Assembly (NCBI RefSeq): GCF_005116475.1
Contig: NZ_SWBO01000004.1
Coordinates: forward strand, 186,001 to 250,000
Source of the DNA: Pedobacter cryotolerans
GTDB taxonomy: Bacteria > Bacteroidota > Bacteroidia > Sphingobacteriales > Sphingobacteriaceae
Direction of reading: 5' to 3'
DNA length: 64,000 nucleotides
The translations under genes and the position numbers were made by a program. The notes below the pieces were generated by a model that did not search any database, was not told the origin of the DNA, and saw only the letters and a program-made list of their open reading frames with translations. Positions within the stretch are counted from its first letter, which is position 1; each line of letters opens with the position of its first letter. Below are positions 37,203 to 44,261 of the stretch, piece by piece.

Positions 37203-38303
37203 TTAAATTTTATTACTCCTTTGTCTTAACAAATGGTCAGCTAAAACCAAAGCCGCCATTGCTTCTACAATAATTACAGCACGTGGTACTACACAAGGGT
37301 CATGCCTACCTTTTCCTTTAATTTCGGCAGCTTCGCCAGCAGCATTTATGGTTTGTTGGTTGTGCATAATGGTTGCAACAGGCTTAAAAGCAGTAATGAA
37401 GGTAATATCCATTCCGTTACTAATTCCACCTTGTATGCCTCCAGAATAATTGGTTAAGGTTATTAAGCCCTTCTCCTTTGGGGAAGGGTTTGGGATGGGG
37501 CGATCGTTATGTTCAGATCCTCTCATTTCGCTACCAGCAAAGCCAGAGCCATATTCAAATCCATGTACAGCGTTGATACTTAACATCGCTTTGCCTAAAT
37601 CTGCATGTAATTTATCAAAAACTGGTTCGCCAAGGCCAACAGGACAATTTTTAATGATACAGCCAATTTTACCGCCAACGGTATCACCATCTTTTCTAAT
37701 TGAATCAATAAAATCTATCATTTGGTTAGCCGTTGCAGGATCGGCACAACGCACAATATTTTCTTCTCTAATAGCTAAAGCTTCTGCTAAATTAGTCGAA
37801 TTAAAGTTAGGTGCATTAATTTGTCCAACAGCGGTAACATGTGCAAAAATTTCTATTCCTTTTTCTTTTAATAACAACTTTGCAATAGCACCTGCCGCAA
37901 CACGGGCAGCAGTTTCACGAGCAGATGATCTTCCTCCACCACGGTGGTCTCGGATGCCATATTTTGCATCATAGGTGTAATCTGCATGAGATGGGCGATA
38001 AACATCTACATTATGACCGTAATCTTTACTGCGTTGGTCTTCATTCGGAATTAACAAACTGATAGGTGTGCCTGTGCTTTTTCCTTCAAAAGTACCTGAT
38101 AAAATCTGAACGATATCACTCTCTTTACGTTGTGTGGTAATTTTAGATTGGCCAGGTTTACGTTTATCTAATTCTGATTGGATAAAATCGATATCAATCG
38201 TTAATCCAGCCGGACAACCATCAATGATTACGCCAATTGCTACACCATGAGATTCGCCAAAGGTTGTGATTTTAAATAATTTACCGAATGTATTGCCTGC
38301 CAT
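37203..38303 (-). CDS. aroC: Chorismate synthase
   Basis: AroC makes chorismate from EPSP with reduced FMN, the last step of the shikimate pathway. The 366 residues carry [23 protein letters not shown], the arginine-rich [24 protein letters not shown], and [11 protein letters not shown] with [12 protein letters not shown] near the end. One loop, between GSEHND and [14 protein letters not shown], is encoded by a palindromic dispersed repeat (37465-37500) and reads [11 protein letters not shown]. It is the last gene of pheA-DAHPS/CM-aroA-aroC and is likely under the pheA attenuator. The frame is open, so it is presumably functional. Confidence 0.97.
   Translation of the reverse strand: MAGNTFGKLFKITTFGESHGVAIGVIIDGCPAGLTIDIDFIQSELDKRKPGQSKITTQRKESDIVQILSGTFEGKSTGTPISLLIPNEDQRSKDYGHNVDVYRPSHADYTYDAKYGIRDHRGGGRSSARETAARVAAGAIAKLLLKEKGIEIFAHVTAVGQINAPNFNSTNLAEALAIREENIVRCADPATANQMIDFIDSIRKDGDTVGGKIGCIIKNCPVGLGEPVFDKLHADLGKAMLSINAVHGFEYGSGFAGSEMRGSEHNDRPIPNPSPKEKGLITLTNYSGGIQGGISNGMDITFITAFKPVATIMHNQQTINAAGEAAEIKGKGRHDPCVVPRAVIIVEAMAALVLADHLLRQRSNKI
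37465..37500. repeat. Palindromic dispersed repeat in frame inside aroC
   Basis: CCCTTCTCC-TTTG-GGGAAGGG followed by TTTGGGATGGGG belongs to the same family as the CCCCCGC-TG-GCGGGGG plus TTGGGGGTGG units at 42498 and 43067 and the CCCCTCC-TTT-GGAGGGG unit near 47090. Here it is translated without breaking the frame. Confidence 0.85.
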
Positions 38304-38419
38304 TTTTTTAGATGTTAGATTTGAGAAGTTAGCTATGAGACTTGTAACTTTTCAATTAAATTTATTTTAAATCTATGATTATTAGACGATTTGATTTCTC
38401 ATATCTCAAATCTCACTTC

Positions 38420-39706
38420 TCAAATCTCTCTTGTTTCAAACCCTGCCTTCTCCAAATCATCCCAAAAATAAGGATAAGATTTTTCTACTACTTGTTTTTC
38501 TTCAATTTCTACTTCCTTAATTTTTAAAGCTAAAGGTGCAAAAGCCATCGCCATTCTGTGGTCTTCATACGTACTGATGGTAATTTTTTCTGGGAAATGT
38601 AAACCAGAGCAATCTAATTTATAGCTAAAGTTTTTTTCGATGAATTTAACCCCAATTTTAGCCAATTCAGTTTGCAAAGCTAAAACCCGATCAGTTTCTT
38701 TAATCTTTAAAGTTTCTAAGCCAGTAAATGTAGCATCTTGACCTAAAACAGCACAAATTACCACAATAGTTTGCGCCAAATCTGGGCATTCTTTTAAGTC
38801 AAAAATTTTGCGTTCTACCTTTTTAGGTTCTTTTTTTAGGAAAACGCCTCCATCTTTAAATTGAGAGGTAATGCCAAAATTTGCCATTATTTCGGTGATT
38901 TTGCTATCACCTTGTAAGCTGTAGCCATTTAATCCTGGTAAAAAAATACTGGCTTCATCAGCCAATGCCGCAATTGAGTACCAATAAGAAGCGGCGCTCC
39001 AATCTGGTTCTACGTAAAGTTTAGCAGTATTAAAAGTTTGAGGTTCTATAGTGATGGTATTTTCATTCCAATCATTTCTAATACCAACTTGCTCCAACAT
39101 AGCCAAAGTCATTTCTACATAAGGTTTAGAGGTGAGTTCGCCTTCAATTTCTAAAGTTAATCCCAATGGGAGCGAAGGAGCAATCATTAGCAAAGCAGAA
39201 ATATACTGACTACTGATATCGCCTTTAATTTTTACCTCTTTAGCTGTTTGTTTAAATGGACCAAGAATTTGCAAAGGAGGGAAGCCTTCTTTTTCTTCGT
39301 AAGAAATATTCCCTCCAATGCTTTTTAAAGCTTCGGCCAAAATCCCAATAGGCCTTTGTTTCATTCTTTCAGAACCGGCTAATACAAATTTACCGTCCTG
39401 AATAGCTAAAAAAGCGGTTAAAAATCGCATTGCTGTACCTGCCGGACCGATGTCAACTAGATTTGAGATTTGAGATTTGAGATTTGAGACATTTCCAAAC
39501 TCTAAACTTTTTTCTCTCAACTCAATAAGTACTTTGTTAAGCGTAACTGTATCAGCAGCAACTGATAAGTTTTCTACACTAACGGTTCCTTTACTTAAAG
39601 CGCTGATAATTAAAGCTCTATTACATTCGCTTTTTGAGCCAGTTAGCTTTATTTCGGTATCAATCTGTTTGTTTCCTTTAAAAGAAAGCAATACGTTTTT
39701 AGACAT
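38420..39706 (-). CDS. aroA: 3-phosphoshikimate 1-carboxyvinyltransferase (EPSP synthase)
   Basis: AroA joins shikimate 3-phosphate and phosphoenolpyruvate. The 428-residue protein shows the family pattern: GSKSECNRALIISAL near residue 24, DIGPAGTAMRFLTAFLA (the GTAMR substrate motif), KGDISSQYISALLM, and near the end KETDRVLALQTELAKIG and YEDHRMAMAFAPLALK. An extra segment, SNLKSQISNL, just before DIGPAGTAMR is encoded by four copies of a 7-bp unit (39460-39487). It is the third gene of the aromatic operon. The C-terminus KAGFETREI also runs into a related AAATCTC repeat at 38397-38430. Confidence 0.96.
   Translation of the reverse strand: MSKNVLLSFKGNKQIDTEIKLTGSKSECNRALIISALSKGTVSVENLSVAADTVTLNKVLIELREKSLEFGNVSNLKSQISNLVDIGPAGTAMRFLTAFLAIQDGKFVLAGSERMKQRPIGILAEALKSIGGNISYEEKEGFPPLQILGPFKQTAKEVKIKGDISSQYISALLMIAPSLPLGLTLEIEGELTSKPYVEMTLAMLEQVGIRNDWNENTITIEPQTFNTAKLYVEPDWSAASYWYSIAALADEASIFLPGLNGYSLQGDSKITEIMANFGITSQFKDGGVFLKKEPKKVERKIFDLKECPDLAQTIVVICAVLGQDATFTGLETLKIKETDRVLALQTELAKIGVKFIEKNFSYKLDCSGLHFPEKITISTYEDHRMAMAFAPLALKIKEVEIEEKQVVEKSYPYFWDDLEKAGFETREI
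39460..39487. repeat. Seven-bp tandem repeat (GATTTGA)4 in frame inside aroA
   Basis: There are four exact GATTTGA units. Seven is not a multiple of three, so gain or loss of one unit would shift the aroA frame. The same satellite, in the reverse sense, borders the aroA 3' end. Confidence 0.95.
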
Positions 39707-39784
39707 TCTGATGTATTTTCTTAGTTAAAATTGTTTAGCGGTTTGCGTGTGGCGTATAAAACGCAAAACACTTGTCGCTGTTCG

Positions 39785-40921
39785 CTATTTCACTTCAGCA
39801 TGTGCTTCAGCTGCAATTCCAGCTTCAACTTTACCAGCATTCATAATTTCTGTTTGTCTGCGGATAGACTCTCCGTGTACCAATTCTAAAAATTTCTCTG
39901 TAAAGTTTACATCTAATTTTAACGCTTTAGCAAATGAAGTGCGTTTTTGCATAATTTCATCCCAACGGTTAACCTGTAAAATGGTTACTTTATTGTCTCT
40001 TTTAAATTCACCAATTTTTTGAGTGATGCTCATACGTTCAGCTAATTTTTGCAAAACTAAATCATCAATTTTATCAATTTCTTTTCTTAAATCAGCTAAT
40101 TTATCGGCAAATTCTTCATTTTTAGATTCAGGCTGACGTAATGTAAATTTACTTACCATTTCTGCTAAAGCAGCTGGTGTAACTTGTTGTTTAGCATCTG
40201 TCCATGCAACCGATGGGTCTAAATGCGACTCAATCATTAAGCCTTGCATATCTAAATCCAACGCTTTTTGCGAGATGTATGGAATTAACTCACGGTTACC
40301 ACAAATGTGACTTGGATCGTTGATAATTGGCAATTCTGGACATAAAGTTTTCAATTGAATAGCCAGTTCCCACATTGGTTCGTTACGGAAAGCGCTTTTT
40401 TCGTAAGATGAAAATCCACGGTGAATTGCACCCAATTTAGTAATGCCAGCTTTGTTGATACGCTCTAAAGCACCAATCCATAATTGTAAATCTGGGTTTA
40501 CAGGGTTTTTTACCAACACAGGTATATCTACACCTTTTAATGCATCAGCAATTTCTTGTACAGTAAAGGGGTTAACAGTAGAACGAGCACCAATCCAAAG
40601 GATATCAACTCCTGCGGCTAACGCTTCTTCAACGTGTTTTGCATTGGCAACTTCTACCGCTGTAGGTAATCCAGTTTCTGCTTTAGCACGTTTTAACCAT
40701 TCTAAACCGATGCTTCCAATACCTTCAAATTCTCCTGGGCGAGTACGTGGTTTCCAGATACCAGCTCTTAAAACGCTAACTTTTCCAGTTGCTTTTAATA
40801 AATGAGCAGTAGATAATAATTGATCTTCAGTTTCTGCACTGCATGGTCCAGAGATAATTAAAGGTTCGTTTTTAATGTTTATCCAAGTATTTAATGGTTG
40901 GATGTTTAGTTCTAATTTCAT
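39785..40921 (-). CDS. Bifunctional DAHP synthase/chorismate mutase
   Basis: This 378-residue enzyme combines the first step of the shikimate pathway (condensing PEP and erythrose 4-phosphate) with chorismate mutase, which leads to prephenate. Residues 1-265 are a KDO8P-like DAHP synthase: ISGPCSAETEDQL, RAGIWKPRTRPGEFEGIG, LWIGARSTVNPF, VKNPVNPDL, GAIHRGF and DPSHICGNRE. Residues about 275-365 are an AroQ-type mutase (DKLADLRKEIDKIDDLVLQKLAERM, GEFKRDN, VHGESIRRQTEIM). Having the mutase at the C-terminus is the Bacteroidota arrangement. It lies downstream of pheA, sharing its control. Confidence 0.95.
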   Translation of the reverse strand: MKLELNIQPLNTWINIKNEPLIISGPCSAETEDQLLSTAHLLKATGKVSVLRAGIWKPRTRPGEFEGIGSIGLEWLKRAKAETGLPTAVEVANAKHVEEALAAGVDILWIGARSTVNPFTVQEIADALKGVDIPVLVKNPVNPDLQLWIGALERINKAGITKLGAIHRGFSSYEKSAFRNEPMWELAIQLKTLCPELPIINDPSHICGNRELIPYISQKALDLDMQGLMIESHLDPSVAWTDAKQQVTPAALAEMVSKFTLRQPESKNEEFADKLADLRKEIDKIDDLVLQKLAERMSITQKIGEFKRDNKVTILQVNRWDEIMQKRTSFAKALKLDVNFTEKFLELVHGESIRRQTEIMNAGKVEAGIAAEAHAEVK

Positions 40922-40982
40922 TTTTATTGGGATTTGTATTTAAGTATTTAGTTTTTTATTTCGCTTTGCGGATGATTACACA

Positions 40983-41002
40983 CCTGCCTGCCGGCAGGCA
41001 GG
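40983..41002. repeat. Perfect 20-bp palindrome between pheA and DAHPS/CM
   Basis: CCTGCCTGCC followed by its exact inverse GGCAGGCAGG, with no loop. It is a REP-like element in the 137-base gap between two operon genes and may affect mRNA stability. Confidence 0.9.
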
Positions 41003-41058
41003 GATTAAAAAGATTTCACAGATTTTAATTCCATCTTCCATTTTACCTCTTCCATCAT

Positions 41059-41895
41059 TTATACTTTATCGTTCTTCTCGTATTCGCCCATGATGTTAAA
41101 GTTTACCGTGTATTTTAACGCTTTGCGAATGGCGGTATCATAATTTTCCATGTCTTTCCATTCCATATCTACATAAAAATAGTATTCGTTTCTTTTACCT
41201 AAAACAGGCATAGATTGTATTTTGGTTAAGTTTACGTTAAGCTCTGCGAAGATATTTAACACTTTAGATAATGCACCAACATGGTTGCCAACTTGGAAGC
41301 AGATAGATGCTTTATTTATTTTTTTGCTGTCTTCGGTTTTGTCTTTTTGTAGGATCAGGAAACGAGTGTAGTTTTTCTTGTTAGATTCTATTCTACGTTC
41401 AATAATGTTTAATCCGTAAAGTTCTGCGGCCAAAGTGTTTGCAATTGCAACAGTATCAGTTAATTGTTCGTCGCGTATTTTTTTTGCGCAAGCCGCAGTA
41501 TCACTACTTTCAATTACTTGTATGTTAGGGTAATCGTCAAAAAAATCAACACATTGTCTAATGGCAATAGGGTGCGAGGTAGCAAATTTAATATCATCAA
41601 ATTTAACACCAGGTAAAGCCATTAAATGCAATTGGATAGGTAAATAAACTTCACCATAAACTGCAAAATTATAATCTCTAATTAAGGTATAATTTGGTAA
41701 TAAGCTACCAGCAATTGAGTTTTCGATAGCCATAATAACGAAATCAGCATCATCATTTTCTAAAACTTCACAGGTCTGTTTAAATGAGGTACACTCAATT
41801 GTTTCAATCTCTCTGCCAAAAAATTTAAATGCAGCTTCTTCATGGAAAGATGCTTTGATACCTTGTATGGCTACTCTTGGTTTTTTTGTTTTCAT
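41059..41895 (-). CDS. pheA: Prephenate dehydratase with ACT domain
   Basis: PheA turns prephenate into phenylpyruvate, the committed step to phenylalanine. The 278 residues include RVAIQGIKASFHEEAAFKFF, the active-site region MAIENSIAGSLLPNYTLI, SHPIAIRQC, ESSDTAACAKKI and the catalytic Thr motif YTRFLIL near 180-186. The C-terminal ACT domain (KASICFQVGNHVGALSKVLNIFAELNVNLTKIQSMP) has the usual GALxxVL and ESRP-like (KIQSMP) motifs for feedback by Phe. It is the first gene of the aromatic operon, 17 bases after an intrinsic terminator and a Tyr/Phe-rich leader peptide. Confidence 0.97.
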   Translation of the reverse strand: MKTKKPRVAIQGIKASFHEEAAFKFFGREIETIECTSFKQTCEVLENDDADFVIMAIENSIAGSLLPNYTLIRDYNFAVYGEVYLPIQLHLMALPGVKFDDIKFATSHPIAIRQCVDFFDDYPNIQVIESSDTAACAKKIRDEQLTDTVAIANTLAAELYGLNIIERRIESNKKNYTRFLILQKDKTEDSKKINKASICFQVGNHVGALSKVLNIFAELNVNLTKIQSMPVLGKRNEYYFYVDMEWKDMENYDTAIRKALKYTVNFNIMGEYEKNDKV

Positions 41896-41911
41896 TGTTG
41901 TTGATTGCGTT

Positions 41912-41944
41912 AAACAAAAAAAGTCCCAGCTTTTGGCCGGGACT
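41912..41944 (-). terminator. Attenuator terminator in the pheA leader
   Basis: On the minus strand AGTCCCGGC (41944-41936), loop CAAAA, GCTGGGACT (41930-41922), then TTTTTTTGTTT. The 9-bp stem has one G-U pair. The T tract ends 17 bases before the pheA ATG, so the terminator stands between promoter and gene, as expected for attenuation. Confidence 0.95.
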
Positions 41945-41986
41945 TTTTGTTATACATTTAAATATTTTTATCTATCTTTTTGCATA

Positions 41987-42049
41987 CTAGCCCCGGCTCT
42001 TACTAAAATAGTAAAAGTAACCAAAGTAATATGTGTTTGTTAATTGCAT
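41987..42049 (-). CDS. Tyr/Phe-rich leader peptide of the pheA operon
   Basis: A 20-codon frame (ATG at 42049-42047, TAG at 41989-41987) reads MQLTNT, then YYFGYFYYF, then SKSRG. Eight of nine consecutive residues are Tyr or Phe (five Tyr, three Phe), which is not expected by chance. This is the pheL-type leader peptide used for ribosome-mediated attenuation. An A-rich stretch (AAGAAAGAAAAA) precedes the ATG, typical of Bacteroidota translation starts. The stop codon overlaps the antiterminator arm by one base, so a ribosome that finishes the peptide covers that arm. Confidence 0.92.
   Translation of the reverse strand: MQLTNTYYFGYFYYFSKSRG
41989..41997 (-). promoter_or_regulatory. Antiterminator arm of the pheA attenuator
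   Basis: GCCGGGGCT, at the end of the leader-peptide frame, can pair over nine bases (one G-U) with AGTCCCGGC, the 5' arm of the terminator. The two structures exclude each other. Ribosome stalling at the Tyr/Phe codons would leave this arm free and favour read-through into pheA. Confidence 0.88.
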
Positions 42050-42066
42050 TTTTTCTTTCTTGGTGT

Positions 42067-42074
42067 CAAATGTA
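42067..42074 (-). promoter_or_regulatory. Promoter -7 box of the pheA leader
   Basis: TACATTTG on the minus strand fits TAnnTTTG. Upstream there is a TTGACA-containing -33 region (TTG, then 20 bases to the box). Transcription would start at about 42060, about 10 bases before the leader-peptide ATG. Confidence 0.65.
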
Positions 42075-42482
42075 CACTTCCAAATTTAATTTGTCAATAC
42101 CTAATTGAAAATATTTTAAATAAAATTTAATTTTGTTTTAAGAAGGCTGTTTTGCGAAGTGGTTCATTTGTTGCTCATGGATGTTTAATTGATTGAAAAA
42201 CAATGTCAGTCTTCCATCGCAGCTTTAGCCCCGCCATTGTTTCGGTAGTGTGCTTCGACTACGCTACCGATGAAATATCGGTACACGTTAGCATGAAAAT
42301 ACCTACACGACTGTAGGGTTTATATTACAAAGGTAGTGGTGCTTGGCTGGGTTTTGACCCTCATGGTTATAAATCCTCCCCCCCCCCAAAAAAAAAAAAC
42401 CTCAAAAGGGTGACAGCAGAGTTGCTTACCTACAAAGGATGTTATCATTATTTTGTACTGTAAATTTGGAGCTATGAGGGGG
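42075..42482. other. Intergenic stretch with dispersed repeats and a C10-A12 homopolymer
   Basis: I see no gene. It holds a TACCGAT...ATCGGTA inverted repeat joined to a partial CTTCGACTACGCT repeat at about 42247-42285, and a run of 10 C followed by 12 A at 42378-42399. From about 42374 onward it forms the left direct repeat that flanks the DUF559 gene. Confidence 0.65.
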
Positions 42483-42527
42483 CTAAGCATCCAGTGTCCC
42501 CCGCTGGCGGGGGTTGGGGGTGGTTTT
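42374..42527. repeat. Left direct repeat flanking the DUF559 gene
   Basis: Successive blocks match the right-hand copy at 42957-43096 in the same order and orientation: TCCTCCCCC start, GACAGCA-AGTT-TACCT, GGGCTA-CATCC-GTGTCCCCC, and the hairpin CCCCCGC-TG-GCGGGGG with TTGGGGGTGGTTTT. The end of the DUF559 reading frame lies inside this copy. Confidence 0.8.
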
Positions 42528-42914
42528 TGCTAAATACTCCTCAATATAAAAACAAATTGTTTGATTTACATTTTTGATATCACTTAAAACTTCATCATCA
42601 TTAAAGCGAATAATAGTAAATCCAATTTCCTCCAACATTTGTGTTCTTATTTTATCGTTTTTAGAAACATTTTCCCATTGATGTGTAATTCCATCAATTT
42701 CTATAATGAGCATTAGTTCCTTGCACATAAAGTCTGCTATATAATTTAATACAGGCCGCTGTCTGCGAAAAGCAAATCCCATCATCTGTTTTCTACTTAA
42801 AAGATACTTCCAAATGCAGGCTTCGGCCTTGGTCATTTCTTTTCGATTTGCATTTGCAAAATCTTTGAGATTTTGATTGTAATGATATAAATTGTCTTTG
42901 TTAGCTTTTTCCAT
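42483..42914 (-). CDS. DUF559 domain (Vsr-like) endonuclease
   Basis: This 143-residue protein has the DUF559 fold of the Vsr/restriction-endonuclease-like group. The pattern is complete: MTKAEACIWKYLLSRKQMMGFAFRRQ, NYIADFMCKELMLIIEIDGITH (Asp and Glu-x-Asp metal ligands), and MLEEIGFTIIRFNDDEV. The tail TTPNPRQRGTLDA is encoded by a palindromic repeat, as in AroC. The gene is enclosed by direct repeats of about 140-150 bases. DUF559 proteins often occur as scattered single genes; the function is not established. Repeat-assisted spread is an inference. Confidence 0.85.
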   Translation of the reverse strand: MEKANKDNLYHYNQNLKDFANANRKEMTKAEACIWKYLLSRKQMMGFAFRRQRPVLNYIADFMCKELMLIIEIDGITHQWENVSKNDKIRTQMLEEIGFTIIRFNDDEVLSDIKNVNQTICFYIEEYLAKTTPNPRQRGTLDA

Positions 42915-42956
42915 AGGTTATTAAAGCTATGGAATAATTTCAATAATTCTGTTATT

Positions 42957-43096
42957 ATTCCTCCCCCTAACCCCCTCGAGGAGGGGGACAGCAAAGTTTA
43001 CTACCTGCAAATAGACAAAGTACTTGCAATTGGAATTTACATTTTGAAGGGCTATACATCCTGTGTCCCCCGCTGGCGGGGGTTGGGGGTGGTTTT
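42957..43096. repeat. Right direct repeat flanking the DUF559 gene
   Basis: Blocks correspond to those at 42374-42527, offset about 569. It starts with CCCCCTAACCCCCTCGAGGAGGGGG, continues with GACAGCAAAGTTTACTACCT, and ends with the GCGGGGGTTGGGGGTGGTTTT unit. Confidence 0.8.
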
Positions 43097-43324
43097 GTAA
43101 AGCTTAATCTTCCAATGAACTACTGCCTTTGTTATTTAAGCCTGATAGGAGTGGGCACGTATCCGCCGCGGCGGAGCAGTAAAACGGATAGCAGGACAGG
43201 TTTTGCCAAAAGCTTCTAACTTTAACTTTCGAAACCAAGATTTATGATTTTTTCTTGCTAAAACTTTAAAATTTACCATCTAGAGCATTAATATTACCAG
43301 TGATGCTGGCAATGACTAACTTTG
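43097..43324. other. Intergenic stretch with a GC-rich palindrome
   Basis: There is no gene here. A 14-bp perfect palindrome TCCGCCGCGGCGGA lies at 43162-43175 inside a GC-rich segment (GATAGGAGTGGGCACGTATCC, AAAACGGATAGCAGGAC). It contrasts with the AT-rich surroundings and looks like another dispersed repeat. Confidence 0.6.
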
Positions 43325-44260
43325 TTAAGCCTGCTTTAAAAACTGATCTGACTGGATAATTTGACGCTTTTCTTTTTCTTGCTCGTGTAGCTCTTGTTGC
43401 ATAATTTTGGCAACTTTAGTACTGCCATCGTGGCTCCAGCCTGGTGGATTTAAGATATATTTAACTTTATCCTTAAAAGTGGGTGCTTTTTTTACATCGT
43501 TTTTTAAAGCGATAAACTCATGGAAAATGATGTTTACTGGTCCGGTATCTTTTGGCTGTGTTGTTAAGCCGTATTTGATGGTGTCTTCTGGTAATTCTTC
43601 TTGAAAAGTGCCAAACCACCTATCCCACAGAATTAAAACCATACCCATATTTTTGTCTAAATAACGCACATTGCTAGCATGGTGAACACGGTGATGGGAT
43701 GGTGTTACAAAAATATACTCGAACCAAGCAGGCATTTTAGCAATGGCTTGTGTGTGTACCAAATTGCCATAAATTTGAGTTACCAAATAAGCAAAAAGAA
43801 TATCCAGAGCCGTAAAACCCATAAAAGCTAAAGGCAAATAAAAGAAAACGCGGTACAAAGGTTCGAAAACTGTTGAGCGGAACCCAGTAGTTAAATTAAA
43901 ATGTTCTGACGAATGGTGCGTTACATGCATAGCCCAAAAAAAGCGTACATAGTGACCAACGGTGTGTAGAAACCAGTATAAAAAGTCTTGCGCAAGAATG
44001 AGTACAATCCAATATATCCAGAAATTAGGGATTTGAAATAACCTAAATTGATAGCAATATTCTAATAAAAAGAAAGTGGCCGTTTTCATTCCTAAATTAA
44101 TGATTACAGCAACTGTCATTAAGTATATATTGGTCCAAGTATCTTTTTTTTCGTAGATTTTCTTGTCGTGTATGTAACTAATGTACATTTCAACCAAGGT
44201 TAAAACGATCACAAAACCAAATAATCCCCCTACAGATATATCGCTCCCGGTAAACTTCAT
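43325..44260 (-). CDS. Sterol desaturase/fatty acid hydroxylase family membrane protein
   Basis: This is a 311-residue di-iron membrane hydroxylase-like protein. The histidine boxes are visible: HTVGHYVRFFWAMHVTHHSSEHFN at about 117-140 and SHHRVHHASN near 194-203, with several membrane helices before and between. Family members hydroxylate or desaturate lipids using O2. The substrate is unknown (perhaps sphingolipid or fatty acid). It starts two bases before the aroB stop region, so it is transcribed with S4-aroB, although no functional link is obvious. Confidence 0.9.
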   Translation of the reverse strand: MKFTGSDISVGGLFGFVIVLTLVEMYISYIHDKKIYEKKDTWTNIYLMTVAVIINLGMKTATFFLLEYCYQFRLFQIPNFWIYWIVLILAQDFLYWFLHTVGHYVRFFWAMHVTHHSSEHFNLTTGFRSTVFEPLYRVFFYLPLAFMGFTALDILFAYLVTQIYGNLVHTQAIAKMPAWFEYIFVTPSHHRVHHASNVRYLDKNMGMVLILWDRWFGTFQEELPEDTIKYGLTTQPKDTGPVNIIFHEFIALKNDVKKAPTFKDKVKYILNPPGWSHDGSTKVAKIMQQELHEQEKEKRQIIQSDQFLKQA

Positions 44261-44261
44261 T

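Noticed and set aside
41855..42043. Open frame on the plus strand opposite the pheA leader
   Set aside because: It is the shadow of the attenuator; its start lies in pheA and it has no family resemblance.
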